Positions 8,159 to 17,330 are shown, counted from the first letter of the stretch. The stretch: DNA of 64,000 bases from Oceanihabitans sp. 2_MG-2023 (GCF_030547245.1 NZ_JAUOQT010000004.1:129001-193000), one strand, 5' to 3'. Numbers and translations: made by a program. Notes: a model not told the origin generated them from the letters alone.

Positions 8159-9729
8159 AAAACAAGCAAATACTATTAACATGGGATGCTTTTAATAATG
8201 GTTTTGTGGTAACTGCAAAAGTTTTGAAATCTTTATTACTAGAAAAAAAAGTTTCAATTGATTTCATTTATTATTTGCAAAATCAGGAATTATCCGATGA
8301 AAATTTAGCAGAAATTGATGTCTTTTTTGAAAGAAAGAAATACGGTGAGGTTTTAAAGAAGTTTGATGATGAAAGAATTATTGATAGAATAAAAGAAAAC
8401 CGTGCAATTAGTGAATCTCTAAAATTAGAAACGGAAGTGCTTCCTAAATTTCAAAATAAGAGAGTTTCAATCAATGGTGTAACTAATTATCAATCTATTT
8501 ATGATAGTTTAATAACTTTTTTAAAAGATAAAATTTATGATAGAGAAAATATTGATTTACATATAAATATTTCTCCAGGTACACCACAAATGCATGTGGT
8601 TTGGTTAATGTTGAATTCTGCAGGTTATTTACCTGCAAATACTACTTTGTGGTCTAGTCAATATGATAAGACCAAAAAGAAAACATATTTAGAAGAGGTT
8701 CGTTTTACACCTAATATATTTTTAAGTGAATTATTAAATAAAAAATATTTAAATAATGCACATAGGTTAAATCCAAACGAGACAAAATCCCAAAAAAGGA
8801 AAGCAGCAGAAAGTAGATTAGCGTTGTTTTCTCATATTCCAAATGCTTCTATTTTATTGTTGGGTGAAAGAGGGACAGGTAAATCTACTTATGTTAGAGA
8901 GTTGATTGTTAAAAAATATAATAAAGATTATCCATTTTCAGAATTAGCATGCGGTACTTTTTCAGAAGAGTTGATGAAATCGGAGCTTTTTGGATATAAG
9001 AAAGGTGCATTTACAGGAGCTGTAAAAGATAAAGAAGGGATATTGTCAAAATTTACAAAAGGTGGGGTGTTATTTCTGGATGAAATACAAGATTTGTCTA
9101 AATCGCTACAACGGCAATTAATTCAAGTTTTACAAACAGGTAATTACTTTCCATTAGGAGCAGATCAACCAGAAAAAACAAACTTTAGATTAATAGCGGC
9201 AAGTAATATTTCTTTTAGTGACTTAACAAGTAATATGTTAGACTATGATTTTTTTGATAGAATTTCTAGGTTTATAGTGCAGATTCCTTCTTTGAGAGAA
9301 TGTCAAGAAGATTTTGTTATTAATTGGCAAAATGTTTGGAATGATATCTCTAGTTTTGAAGATGCGCCAAGTGTAATATGGAATGATAAAATACATGGGT
9401 TTTTAAAATCTAAAAAATTATATGGTAATTATAGAGATATGCAAAAGTTAGCATCTTATATTTTGGCTTTTTATTTTGAAAGTCACAAAAAAGATGTTGC
9501 TGTTGATAAAGCAATTAAAGAATTTGAAAAATGGAATGTTGAGAAGGCGAGTTCAGATAAGTCCTATTTTGTTGAAGGTAAAACATATAATGAAATGGTA
9601 GCAAAATTTAATAAAGAATTAGCAGAGTGGTCTATCAATAATTATGGAAATAAAAAGAAGGCTTCAGGTGTCTTAAATCGTTCAGAGAGTATGTTGTCTA
9701 AAGATTTAAAAATGGATAGACTAAAGTAG
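8155..9729 (+). CDS. RtcR-like sigma54-dependent activator with CARF-type N-terminal domain
   Basis: A 524-aa protein. Residues 1-190 resemble the CARF sensor domain of RtcR; most telling is the segment HINISPGTPQMHVVWLML followed by YLPANTTLWSSQ, which parallels the RtcR IHITTGTHVAQICWFLL...YLPARLI region. Residues 210-430 are a sigma54-interacting AAA+ domain: Walker A GERGTGKS at 237-244, intact GAFTGA loop at 284-289, Walker B GGVLFLDEIQD, and FFDRISRF...LREC. The last 50 residues include a likely Fis-type helix-turn-helix. RtcR-type activators sense an RNA-derived ligand and switch on RNA-repair genes. Here the target is probably the cassette itself, since a sigma54-like site precedes it. 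It would connect damage or infection signals to expression of the helicase and PLD protein. Confidence 0.85.
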   Translation: MKNKQILLTWDAFNNGFVVTAKVLKSLLLEKKVSIDFIYYLQNQELSDENLAEIDVFFERKKYGEVLKKFDDERIIDRIKENRAISESLKLETEVLPKFQNKRVSINGVTNYQSIYDSLITFLKDKIYDRENIDLHINISPGTPQMHVVWLMLNSAGYLPANTTLWSSQYDKTKKKTYLEEVRFTPNIFLSELLNKKYLNNAHRLNPNETKSQKRKAAESRLALFSHIPNASILLLGERGTGKSTYVRELIVKKYNKDYPFSELACGTFSEELMKSELFGYKKGAFTGAVKDKEGILSKFTKGGVLFLDEIQDLSKSLQRQLIQVLQTGNYFPLGADQPEKTNFRLIAASNISFSDLTSNMLDYDFFDRISRFIVQIPSLRECQEDFVINWQNVWNDISSFEDAPSVIWNDKIHGFLKSKKLYGNYRDMQKLASYILAFYFESHKKDVAVDKAIKEFEKWNVEKASSDKSYFVEGKTYNEMVAKFNKELAEWSINNYGNKKKASGVLNRSESMLSKDLKMDRLK

Positions 9730-9743
9730 ATATGAAAAGAACC

Positions 9744-9774
9744 AAAAAATCCCATACAGCAAAGCCATATGGGA
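9744..9774 (-). terminator. Terminator of the gene at 9799-10599
   Basis: TCCCATA (9750-9756) pairs with TATGGGA (9768-9774). On the minus strand the stem is followed by TTTTTT. It also sits in the convergent gap with the + strand cassette. Confidence 0.7.
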
Positions 9775-9798
9775 TGTTTCTACTACCTTGTTAAAAAG

Positions 9799-10599
9799 TT
9801 AACCAGCAGCAGCTATTTGCATACAATGCCCTTGTGCAAGGGCATACAATTCGCCATTTACCATTTGGTAAAACACAATAGCAGTTCCTGCAAATAAAGA
9901 TGTAGTTGCGGGTATAGGCGCATAAGCCGTTAAGTCTACTGTTAAATCGGTTGCTGCACCAACCATACCACTTAAAGCAATAGCATCGCTATAGCTTACA
10001 TCGCCATGTCCATTAGCATTTTCTTCTACAGGCTCATAAGATTTTAGAGCAGGTTCCCATTCATAATTACTGGTATAACCAGCGGCTAATGCTAGTTTAC
10101 AATGGGTGGCACCTTCTGGTATATTAATATACGTTTCTGTATTAAAATCAGGAATAGACCAAGTTACGGTATCCCGACTGGCATTAATAGTTGGCCCTAC
10201 ATTAGGAGCGTTAAACTGACTGTCAAAAGGCTTGGTCTTATCAAAGTTAAAACCAAAAAAAGTAGCGCTATTATCTACCACATTAATGCTGCGAGAACCA
10301 CGAGTACCAATACCATTCGATACTACGTTACGCATAATACCCGTAATTCGTGCGCTTAAATAATTATCACCAACCAATCTGGCAATTCCAGAAAAGCTTT
10401 CTCTAAAGGCTTTACCGCATCGCGCTGCACCTCCAAATTCTTGCATATTTTCTCGCGTACGCTTGTACGCAGGGTCGTTTAATATGCGTTTTTTACTAAC
10501 GTTACTTTTGGTTTTCACAAAATTGTCGCCGTTCTTTCTAAAAAAGGTTAAACCATCTAAGGTCCCTTCCAAACGAATAAATGAATTGTTCTTTGCCAT
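9799..10599 (-). CDS. Conserved hypothetical protein of flavobacterial type
   Basis: A 266-aa protein with no signal peptide. The N-terminal 95 residues are highly basic and patterned (IRLEGTLDGLTFFRKNGDNF, then RILNDPAYKRTRENMQEFG), while the second half is a hydrophobic beta-rich domain with a GTAIVFYQMVNGELYALAQG ending. Proteins with this layout recur in flavobacteria, but I know no function and no confident Pfam name. It is a single-gene unit with its own terminator and a striking stem-loop 16 bases before its start, suggesting independent regulation. Confidence 0.75.
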   Translation of the reverse strand: MAKNNSFIRLEGTLDGLTFFRKNGDNFVKTKSNVSKKRILNDPAYKRTRENMQEFGGAARCGKAFRESFSGIARLVGDNYLSARITGIMRNVVSNGIGTRGSRSINVVDNSATFFGFNFDKTKPFDSQFNAPNVGPTINASRDTVTWSIPDFNTETYINIPEGATHCKLALAAGYTSNYEWEPALKSYEPVEENANGHGDVSYSDAIALSGMVGAATDLTVDLTAYAPIPATTSLFAGTAIVFYQMVNGELYALAQGHCMQIAAAG

Positions 10600-10614
10600 A
10601 TTATTAAAATTTAT

Positions 10615-10655
10615 GATGCATGTAGCTTATGGCATACGAAAGCTACATAACGCAT
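10615..10655 (-). promoter_or_regulatory. Stem-loop in the leader of the gene at 9799-10599
   Basis: GATGC-ATGTAGCTT and AAGCTACAT-AAC-GCATC form a 14-bp stem with a 3-nt bulge and an 11-nt loop. No T run follows on either strand, so it is not a standard terminator. It lies 16 bases before the start codon, where it could act as an RNA control element or an operator. Confidence 0.55.
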
Positions 10656-11020
10656 CTAGTTAAACAAAATACCCAAGTATGGCCAAATATGGGTGTATAA
10701 ATAAAAAGGGTTTTTTGTAGTTCTCTATAAAACCGGTATTATATAGATAGTAAATAAACACCTAATACAATTAACTGTAAATCAAACATATAAAATATTT
10801 TCGTATTCAAAAGCGTATCCAAATCAGGCATTCGCAACAAAATATAGAAAATTTTCTCAGTCTTTTAATAACTAACGAATTATAGCAGATAAATTTTAAA
10901 ATTCTTACAAATACCCGAAAGGCAATTAAGAATCTCATAAAAATGAAAACTAGAAGTAAAAAATATAACAACAAAAAAGCACAACAAACAAAAATACAAG
11001 AACTGCGTACTAGTATCTCC

Positions 11021-11072
11021 TCGGGTGCTCCCTCGGTGCTCCTTCGGATATACGTCGGATATGCGTCGGGTG
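11021..11072. repeat. GC-rich tandem repeat with 11-bp period
   Basis: TCGG occurs at 11021, 11033, 11044, 11055 and 11066, spaced 12, 11, 11 and 11 bases. The units read TCGGGTGCTCCC, TCGGTGCTCCT, TCGGATATACG, TCGGATATGCG and TCGGGTG. It is a sharp GC island within A+T-rich non-coding DNA. Confidence 0.7.
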
Positions 11073-11130
11073 TAGATAAAAACAGATACAGCACATGTTA
11101 AAGCGCAACTACAATGATTACAAACCGTTT

Positions 11131-11679
11131 TTAATGTAAAAAAAGAGCATCTATTTTCAGTACAAAGGTTTCTGCCTTTTGGTTAGCAATTAAAAAAGCA
11201 ATTTCTTCAATAGCAGATCCGTCATAATTTGGCATATCCAGCTTGCGCCCCCTAAACGTAGGGTAGAGGTCTAATAACCTTATACTAATATCTTGCCACT
11301 CCTTTGTGGTGTCAAAATAAGTGACATAAGAGTAGTAGTCAGAAGACTTTCTTTTTATTCTAAATTGATACCTTTTTCCATCCCCTTGTACCCTTAAAAT
11401 AAGTTTAGAAACAGTATGGGTGTTTATTTTGTCAAAACGATACCGCAACATAGAAAATCCACCATTGTTTTCTAAAGAAACATGTCCTTCAAACACACCA
11501 TGACCTGTAGGGGCAACATAAAAATGCCCAGAAGATTTGCCTCCCATTACTACATCGTCCACAACCTGCCATTCTTTGGTGTTGCTATTCGTTTTAAAGT
11601 CAAAAAGAAGTATAGGTTGTTCCATGGTTACAATAAGTAAAATTAGTAGTTGTACAGTGGTATTTAGGTTAATAATCAT
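11131..11679 (-). CDS. CIA30 family protein
   Basis: A 182-aa protein resembling the CIA30 (complex I intermediate-associated protein 30) family, a galactose-binding-like beta-sandwich. The hallmarks are LFDF near residue 25, WQVVDDVVMGGKSSG, then GHVSLENNGGFSMLRY and RIKRKSSDYYSYVTYF. Bacterial members have no settled role; they probably bind a ligand or partner protein. The chosen ATG overlaps the stop of the previous gene by 11 bases and gives a hydrophobic start (TVQLLILLIVT) without a clear positive region; the ATG at 11625 is an alternative that removes it. It is the last gene of the photolyase operon. Confidence 0.8.
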   Translation of the reverse strand: MIINLNTTVQLLILLIVTMEQPILLFDFKTNSNTKEWQVVDDVVMGGKSSGHFYVAPTGHGVFEGHVSLENNGGFSMLRYRFDKINTHTVSKLILRVQGDGKRYQFRIKRKSSDYYSYVTYFDTTKEWQDISIRLLDLYPTFRGRKLDMPNYDGSAIEEIAFLIANQKAETFVLKIDALFLH

Positions 11680-12100
11680 AATAACGCAAGTCTAGAAAGG
11701 TGTTTTTTAAGGCAGTCATTTTAGCAATAAACCGAATATTGTTTTTATAGTTTTTGTTTTTCCGAAACCGTATAAAATGCCCATTGGCGTGAATACTAAA
11801 AGTTTGTGTACTGTATAGTACTAATCTATAGTAGGGGATAACCCAAGAATACCGATCTAAATTATTAGTAAAGTGTACTATAATACCTTTAGGTCTTAAT
11901 TCTATATTAGAATATTTAATAGAAGCAGTTGTTTCTAACGAACAAAGTGTTGTGCTAATTTCAGAAAGGATAAACCTACTAGAGCCAACACCTCCCATTT
12001 TTATTTTTTCTAGAAAGCTAAACGAAGGACCTAGAGTTTCAGTACAAGTTTTGGTGTATTTTTCATTCTTATAACTGGTATTAAAAAAAAGTGTAGCCAT
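11669..12100 (-). CDS. Conserved hypothetical protein of the photolyase operon
   Basis: A 143-aa protein without recognised domain. It has a beta-rich middle (IELRPKGIIVHFTNNLDRYSWVIPYYRLV) and a basic segment (RFRKNKNYKNN), giving the look of a PH-like or small beta-barrel fold, which is inference. It starts nine bases after the photolyase stop and its end overlaps the CIA30 gene, so it is part of the operon. I do not assign a function. Confidence 0.7.
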   Translation of the reverse strand: MATLFFNTSYKNEKYTKTCTETLGPSFSFLEKIKMGGVGSSRFILSEISTTLCSLETTASIKYSNIELRPKGIIVHFTNNLDRYSWVIPYYRLVLYSTQTFSIHANGHFIRFRKNKNYKNNIRFIAKMTALKNTFLDLRYYDY

Positions 12101-12109
12101 AATAATAAC

Positions 12110-13591
12110 TTATAAAGATTGTAAATAGTTATTTGCATTTTTTAAGTGCATTTGTTGTTTTTCGGCAGGCATATTATCAAACATACGTATCAGCATTCCT
12201 AATCTTGGGTTAGATAAAAAGAATGCTCTATGGGTATGCATAAACCTCCAAAAAAGACCATCCCAAGTTGCTTGCCAAGTACCTTTTTTGTAGTTGCTCA
12301 TTTTTATAAGGTAATTACTACCACTTATATAAGGCTTACTAGCCATTAAGCCTCCATCTGCAAATTGACTCATGCCATAAACATTGGGTACCATTACCCA
12401 ATCATAGGCATCAATAAAAAGTTCCATAAACCACTTATATACTTCGTCTGGATCAAATTCGCAAAGCAGCATAAAGTTACCCAAAACCATTAAGCGCTCA
12501 ATATGGTGGCAGTAACCCGTTTGCAATATTTTTTTTATGGTTTTATCAATAGGAACAATCCCTGTAGTACCAGTATAAAAGGATGCAGGTATTTTCTTTT
12601 TAAACTGCCAAAAATTACTAGTTCGTGCATCGCTTCCTCTAGAGGCATACATTCCTCTAATAAATTCCCTCCAACCTATAATCTGTCTAACAAAACCTTC
12701 GGTAGAATTAATAGGGATAGTATTAGCTTCCGCATAGATTAAACAAGAATCTATAACTTCAGAAACGCTAATCAAACCAACGTTAAGCATGGGGGTTAAT
12801 ACACTATGGTTTAGTATGGTACTTTCTGCAACAATAGCATCTTCATACGTACCAAACTCCATAAAACGCTGTTCAAAAAACTGCTGTAACCATACGCGAG
12901 AAGCTTCAAAACTAGTAGGGTATAAGGGCAAAGCACTTAGTGTACCTAAATGCGAATGAAAATGCTTTTCTACATAGGTTTTAGCCTCTTCATAATACTT
13001 GTCTGTATCGGGGTAAAAAATAACAGGAGCTGTTTTTTTAGCAGGATATTTTTTTCTGTTTTCACTGTCAAAAGTCCATTTCCCACCTGTAGGTTTTCCG
13101 TCAGAATCAATAAGAATATTGCGTTTTTTTCGCTGTGCTGTATAAAAAGAAGTTTGGTGGTATTTCTTTTTATCAACCTTAAAAAATGCACTTAAATCTT
13201 CTGTAGTATTTAAAAACAATGGAGACGCATATTGGGTGCTAGAAATAGCGCTTTCGCGGAAACCCAAATCCAATCTTTTTTGCAACCAATTATCGGTAGG
13301 ATCTATATAGTAAATATGCGAAACCCCTTGGCGTTTTAATTCAGGAAGCAGGATGCGTATATCAGAAATAGGCGCTATAGCCTCTACATAATATACTACT
13401 GCATTTTTCTCCTCCCGAAGAAAATCGGCATACCGCTGCATAGTCGCTCTATGGAAGGCAATTTTTTGTTTGTGAAAAGCATATTGTTTAAAAAATAAAT
13501 ACGCTTCCACAATATAAAAAGGAGCATCGTTTTTAAATAGCGGAGAGGCTTCAAATAACTGATGCGGAAATACAAGGTTTATGTTTTTCAT
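12110..13591 (-). CDS. PhrB-like (FeS-BCP group) cryptochrome/photolyase homologue
   Basis: A 493-aa protein of the deoxyribodipyrimidine photolyase-related family whose characterised member is Agrobacterium PhrB, a (6-4) photolyase. Visible family marks: an alpha/beta antenna domain with FPHQLF at its start, [59 protein letters not shown], and WDGLFWRFM. The start used is the ATG at 13591, which overlaps the DUF2256 stop as ATGA; an upstream in-frame ATG at 13687 lies inside the DUF2256 gene and would add 32 unrelated residues. PhrB holds a 4Fe-4S cluster with cysteines near the C-terminus; between KMSNY and WDGLFW here there are no cysteines, so the cluster is probably absent. Confidence 0.85.
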   Translation of the reverse strand: MKNINLVFPHQLFEASPLFKNDAPFYIVEAYLFFKQYAFHKQKIAFHRATMQRYADFLREEKNAVVYYVEAIAPISDIRILLPELKRQGVSHIYYIDPTDNWLQKRLDLGFRESAISSTQYASPLFLNTTEDLSAFFKVDKKKYHQTSFYTAQRKKRNILIDSDGKPTGGKWTFDSENRKKYPAKKTAPVIFYPDTDKYYEEAKTYVEKHFHSHLGTLSALPLYPTSFEASRVWLQQFFEQRFMEFGTYEDAIVAESTILNHSVLTPMLNVGLISVSEVIDSCLIYAEANTIPINSTEGFVRQIIGWREFIRGMYASRGSDARTSNFWQFKKKIPASFYTGTTGIVPIDKTIKKILQTGYCHHIERLMVLGNFMLLCEFDPDEVYKWFMELFIDAYDWVMVPNVYGMSQFADGGLMASKPYISGSNYLIKMSNYKKGTWQATWDGLFWRFMHTHRAFFLSNPRLGMLIRMFDNMPAEKQQMHLKNANNYLQSL

Positions 13592-13716
13592 TTGTTCTTT
13601 CTGCAGCGTACACTGCAATATTTTACAGCTTCCCAATGCTTTGCCCATTTTTTGCGCCAAGTAAACGGACGATTGCAAACGATGCAAATTTTTTCAGGAA
13701 GGTGTTGTTTTTTCAT
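13588..13716 (-). CDS. DUF2256 small zinc-finger-like protein
   Basis: A 42-aa protein with four cysteines in a CxxC...CxxxC pattern (C11, C14, C34, C38) around [17 protein letters not shown]. This is the DUF2256 signature, and members are repeatedly found next to photolyase genes. It starts one base after the flavin reductase stop and its TGA overlaps the photolyase ATG, so translation of the two is coupled. It probably binds zinc; whether it helps the photolyase bind DNA or fold is unknown. Confidence 0.85.
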   Translation of the reverse strand: MKKQHLPEKICIVCNRPFTWRKKWAKHWEAVKYCSVRCRKNK

Positions 13717-13717
13717 T

Positions 13718-14344
13718 TTAAAATTCAGGAACTTCAGTTACTCTCACGTAGGGATGTTTTTCTATTTTTCGCAAAGCATAATACGTGTTTAACCCAGAAA
13801 TACCAACGCTATTGGTAGCCTCTAAATCAAGATCTTGATCAACAATAGCAGTATCAGGTAGGATGAGGTGTTCAATTTCTCCAATAACTAATATGGTTCC
13901 GTTGCACTTTATATCTATGGCTTCTTTAAATTGTAAACCCATTTTAAAAGTGCTCTCTTTTACAAATGGCGCTTTAAAACCAGCACTAAATTCTTCTGTA
14001 AGATTGCAACGCTCAAATTCGGAAACCGTAGCATCAAATTTTGCTGAAGTATAATGTGCATTTTTAATAAACTCAGGATGAATATGATTAATAGTATAAT
14101 ACCCATTTTGTTGAATGTTCTTGTATGTATGACTAAAAGCTGTGGTTTTAGGTCTGCAAATCATTCCTATTAATGCAGGATGACTTCCTAAATGTACTAC
14201 AGAGCTAAATACAGCGAGGTTTGTGTTTTCCTCTTTATCTATTGTGCCAACAAGGTTAGCAGGTTTAATGCCGGTTACCGAATTGATGATTTTTAATCGG
14301 TTAATACGGTCAAGTTCTTGTATGTCTTTTTTTGTGTAAATCAT
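13718..14344 (-). CDS. Flavin reductase family protein
   Basis: A 208-aa FMN-binding split-barrel protein. Typical segments are [35 protein letters not shown] for flavin contact, and GYYTINHI. Members reduce free flavin with NAD(P)H or bind flavin for a partner. Set between photolyase genes with gaps of one base on both sides, it may supply reduced flavin to keep the photolyases in their active FADH- state. That is inference from context. Confidence 0.85.
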   Translation of the reverse strand: MIYTKKDIQELDRINRLKIINSVTGIKPANLVGTIDKEENTNLAVFSSVVHLGSHPALIGMICRPKTTAFSHTYKNIQQNGYYTINHIHPEFIKNAHYTSAKFDATVSEFERCNLTEEFSAGFKAPFVKESTFKMGLQFKEAIDIKCNGTILVIGEIEHLILPDTAIVDQDLDLEATNSVGISGLNTYYALRKIEKHPYVRVTEVPEF

Positions 14345-14345
14345 A

Positions 14346-15803
14346 TTATTTTTTGTTAACCAGTGTATTTAGTAATCGTTTCTTTTCTCGTTCTACTACA
14401 GGGTGTTTTTTATGTCCCCAGATTTTATCTCGTGCTTGTTTGGCGCTTTCTTGTAAATCTACAATAGGAAAAGGGTAATCTTTGCCAAGCGTAAAATTGT
14501 AAAAGGTTTGTTCCATTACGGTCATTTTCCAGGGTTCATGAATATGTGGAATAGGCACGTTAGTGAGTTCAGGAACCCATTTTTTTATGAATACACCCTC
14601 AGGATCATGCGCTTTAGAATTTTTTATGGGGTTATACAAACGAACCGTGTTTATTCCAGTTGTACCAGCTTGCATTTGAAATTGCGGATAATGAATACCA
14701 GGTTCATAATCTAAAAATTGTTTGGCTAAATAATACGTGCCGTCTCTCCAGTCTTGGTCTAGATTTAATGTTAAAAAAGAAACGACCATTGCACGCATTC
14801 TAAAGTTAATCCATCCTGTTTCTTTTACTGCTCGCATGCAGGCATCAATTAAAGGGTAACCTGTAGTTCCTGTTTTCCAGGCTTTTAAAAAAGCATTGTT
14901 TCTAGTGTGTGCTAGTAATTCGTAACCACTATTAATACAAGCCGTTTCATAGCTACAAGCGGTTTCAAACTTTTGTATAAAATGACAATGCCAATGTAAC
15001 CTAGTTAACATAGCAGAAAATGCATTGCTGTTTTTAGTACCGTTAGGATGTGTACCCACAAATTGAAAAACTTGTTTAATACTTATGTTGCCCCAGGCCA
15101 AGTAAGGCGATAGCCTACTACAGGACTTTCTGCTTTGTGTAGGTTTTGAAATGTGTTTTTGGTAGTTAAAGCCCCTTTGTTCTGTAAAGCTCTTGAGGTA
15201 ACGCCATGCATTACGTTCTCCAGCAGGTTGATACTGTTTAGGGTATGCTTGTAGTTTTTTTTCTAGTTTTTGAGGAAGTATAAAAGGATGTGTATATGCA
15301 TCCATTTGATTAACCGAATAGGTGTTTACACAAATAGCTGTATGCATTGTTTTACCCCATAGCGTATTCCAAGTATCTCTATTTTTAATGCCACGTATAA
15401 TACCATCTCTTTGAAATTCTTTCCAAATAATATGTTTTGTTTTACAGAATGTCTTTAATAATTTATCTCTTTGCCATGTAATTTGTATTCCGCTTTCTTG
15501 ATAACTAAATAGGTTTTTAATTTCAAATTTTTGATGCAGATATCTAAATACTTCAATAGCTTCCTGATAAAACACTTCAACCTTTCTATTAAAAGGAGCA
15601 AGCGTTTTATTTAATTCTAATATAGAATTATATACAAATTGTAAATGTCTTAAGCTTGTGTCTGGATGCCTAATTAAAGAAGGTTCAAATAAATAAACAA
15701 TAAAATATGGCGTACCATCTGCTTCAGCCTTAAATAAAGGTTCGTGATCTTGAGAGCGTATATCTCGCTTTAACCAAACTATATTTATAACCTGTTTTTT
15801 CAA
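14346..15803 (-). CDS. Cryptochrome/deoxyribodipyrimidine photolyase family protein
   Basis: A 485-aa protein with an N-terminal photolyase alpha/beta domain ([17 protein letters not shown] at residues 7-23) and the C-terminal FAD-binding domain: [63 protein letters not shown] and FIKKWVPEL. Classical CPD photolyases have W-M-H-N-R in the substrate region; this protein reads [10 protein letters not shown], marking a distinct subclass with uncertain lesion specificity. It probably repairs UV-induced pyrimidine dimers with blue light or acts as a light receptor. Its start overlaps the upstream gene by four bases. Confidence 0.85.
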   Translation of the reverse strand: MKKQVINIVWLKRDIRSQDHEPLFKAEADGTPYFIVYLFEPSLIRHPDTSLRHLQFVYNSILELNKTLAPFNRKVEVFYQEAIEVFRYLHQKFEIKNLFSYQESGIQITWQRDKLLKTFCKTKHIIWKEFQRDGIIRGIKNRDTWNTLWGKTMHTAICVNTYSVNQMDAYTHPFILPQKLEKKLQAYPKQYQPAGERNAWRYLKSFTEQRGFNYQKHISKPTQSRKSCSRLSPYLAWGNISIKQVFQFVGTHPNGTKNSNAFSAMLTRLHWHCHFIQKFETACSYETACINSGYELLAHTRNNAFLKAWKTGTTGYPLIDACMRAVKETGWINFRMRAMVVSFLTLNLDQDWRDGTYYLAKQFLDYEPGIHYPQFQMQAGTTGINTVRLYNPIKNSKAHDPEGVFIKKWVPELTNVPIPHIHEPWKMTVMEQTFYNFTLGKDYPFPIVDLQESAKQARDKIWGHKKHPVVEREKKRLLNTLVNKK

Positions 15804-16918
15804 TAATCTAGCTGTTTTTTACATTTTTTCCAGAAACTAAAAAAAGAAGGGTAGTAGCCATCTACTGTAAACATCCAATCTCTAGGTACTTCTGTGCCTT
15901 TGTAATGTGTTTGTAGTGGGTGTTCTTTAAAATAGACATTTGTAGAAGGGTGTTTGGTAGTAAACGCATCAAACTCTCCTATGTAGATTTGTATATCTGT
16001 AATGTTTTCTTTAGAAATTACAAGAATGAAATCTAAAGTTTTCTGTGCTATTGGGTATTTTTCAAAATGCGAAGGCTCTAATAATAAAACTCTATTTGCT
16101 TTAATTTCTTTTTTCCAATTAGGATCTAGATTATAAAAATTATAAATACAAGTAGGAAGGTTTTTATTTATGGTAATACCTTTCTGTTTTGGTAGTATTG
16201 TTTTTAAGCTTAAGCTTGAAATGTCTTGCAATTTCGAGGGGATAGTAGACAAAGGAAGATGCGTATAACTGACATCTAAATACGTGTTTTTTTGGTCTGT
16301 AAAACAATATTTATTAATGTTGTCTTGATTTGCAACATACTTTTTATTTGCATTAGTTCCAGCAACCCATTGCCAACTTAGTGCATTACTAGCCCAATCT
16401 GCATCTAATAGATGATAATACATCCATTGTGCTGGAAGTTTCCAGTGACTTTGCGCTATGTTACAAGTTAAAGCAGCAATATACATGCGTACGTGGTTAT
16501 GTATATATCCTGTAGCATAAAAATTTACAATCGCTTTATCTATGGCTTCAATACCAGTATTCGCATTTAAAATAGCCGTTGGAATTCCTTTATTTAAAAC
16601 GGGTGTTTGTTTTTGTTTCATGTCTTCATTAATACTATCTCCTTTTGCAATCCAAACCTGTTGCCAATACTCTCTCCATGCTAGTTCTTGAATGAATTTT
16701 TCTATTTGTATGGGTGGATAACCGCTTTGTAATATTTCTGAAAGTATCAATTTTGTAGAAATCACACCTCTTGAAATATAAGGTGATAAGTAGCTAACAG
16801 CACCATTTGTATAATTTCTTGTTGTGGTATATTTAATGGGGTCTATAGTACGAATACGTTCAAGTATTTCTGTGTAAGAAATAGGAAATAATATGTTTTG
16901 TTGTTTTACTGAGGCCAT
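15800..16918 (-). CDS. FAD-binding-domain photolyase homologue with C-terminal alpha/beta domain
   Basis: A 372-aa protein whose first 215 residues are a photolyase-type FAD-binding domain: [64 protein letters not shown] and a [12 protein letters not shown] end. No antenna domain precedes it. Instead residues 240-365 look like an alpha/beta domain ([10 protein letters not shown]...DFILVISK...[11 protein letters not shown]). The usual order of domains thus seems reversed. It may be a cryptochrome-like sensor or a photolyase partner. It begins directly before the DUF2452 stop and overlaps the next photolyase gene by four bases. Confidence 0.75.
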   Translation of the reverse strand: MASVKQQNILFPISYTEILERIRTIDPIKYTTTRNYTNGAVSYLSPYISRGVISTKLILSEILQSGYPPIQIEKFIQELAWREYWQQVWIAKGDSINEDMKQKQTPVLNKGIPTAILNANTGIEAIDKAIVNFYATGYIHNHVRMYIAALTCNIAQSHWKLPAQWMYYHLLDADWASNALSWQWVAGTNANKKYVANQDNINKYCFTDQKNTYLDVSYTHLPLSTIPSKLQDISSLSLKTILPKQKGITINKNLPTCIYNFYNLDPNWKKEIKANRVLLLEPSHFEKYPIAQKTLDFILVISKENITDIQIYIGEFDAFTTKHPSTNVYFKEHPLQTHYKGTEVPRDWMFTVDGYYPSFFSFWKKCKKQLDY

Positions 16919-17323
16919 TTATACTTTTTCCCAAATTTGTTCTGCATTTAAATAAAAGCTTCCTAGTGCATTAAAATTACATTCTTCAGGTGCTATAATA
17001 GAAAGAAAAGTTTCGTTGTTGTCTCTTTTGTATAGGTGATATACTTGCCCAATAATAGGTTCAAAAGAAAATGTAGCTTCAAAAATAAGTTTGTTGTATT
17101 CAAATTCTTGCATTAACTTTTCATAGGCAGATTTAAGCTCCAAATATTTGGTTTCTACTTTGTGGTTAATTTTATGGATGCTTCTGTTTTTCCAAGCAAT
17201 GGTATCTGTGGTAGTAATTTTAGGTGCGCCTACAGAAGTTGCATAAGGTTTAATAGCTGCATCATATCTTTGTGTATCTTCATTAAAAACAACATTGTCC
17301 GGTTTCTTTTTTTTTATCATCAA
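16919..17323 (-). CDS. DUF2452 domain protein
   Basis: A 134-aa cytoplasmic protein matching the DUF2452 pattern: KPDNVVFNEDTQRYDAAIKP at residues 7-26, YATSVGAPKI, WKNRSIHKINH, a central helix around KSAYEKLMQEFEYN, and IGQVYHLYKRDNNETFLSII. The family is widespread in Bacteroidota and often near photolyase genes; no function is known. Its stop codon directly abuts the next gene. Confidence 0.85.
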   Translation of the reverse strand: MMIKKKKPDNVVFNEDTQRYDAAIKPYATSVGAPKITTTDTIAWKNRSIHKINHKVETKYLELKSAYEKLMQEFEYNKLIFEATFSFEPIIGQVYHLYKRDNNETFLSIIAPEECNFNALGSFYLNAEQIWEKV

Positions 17324-17330
17324 AGTGCGT

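Larger units (their letters stand above)
10600..11130. other. 531-bp non-coding gap
   Basis: A long gap between two minus-strand genes. It contains the leader hairpin of the upstream-coded gene (10615-10655), very A+T-rich sequence, and a GC-rich 11-bp-period repeat (11021-11072). A minus-strand frame at 10807-11094 reads through the repeat but looks like low-complexity hydrophobic translation rather than a gene. Confidence 0.6.

Noticed and set aside
10807-11094. 95-aa minus-strand frame in the 531-bp gap
   Set aside because: Low-complexity hydrophobic translation of A+T-rich DNA that passes through the 11-bp repeat; no family likeness and no start signal.
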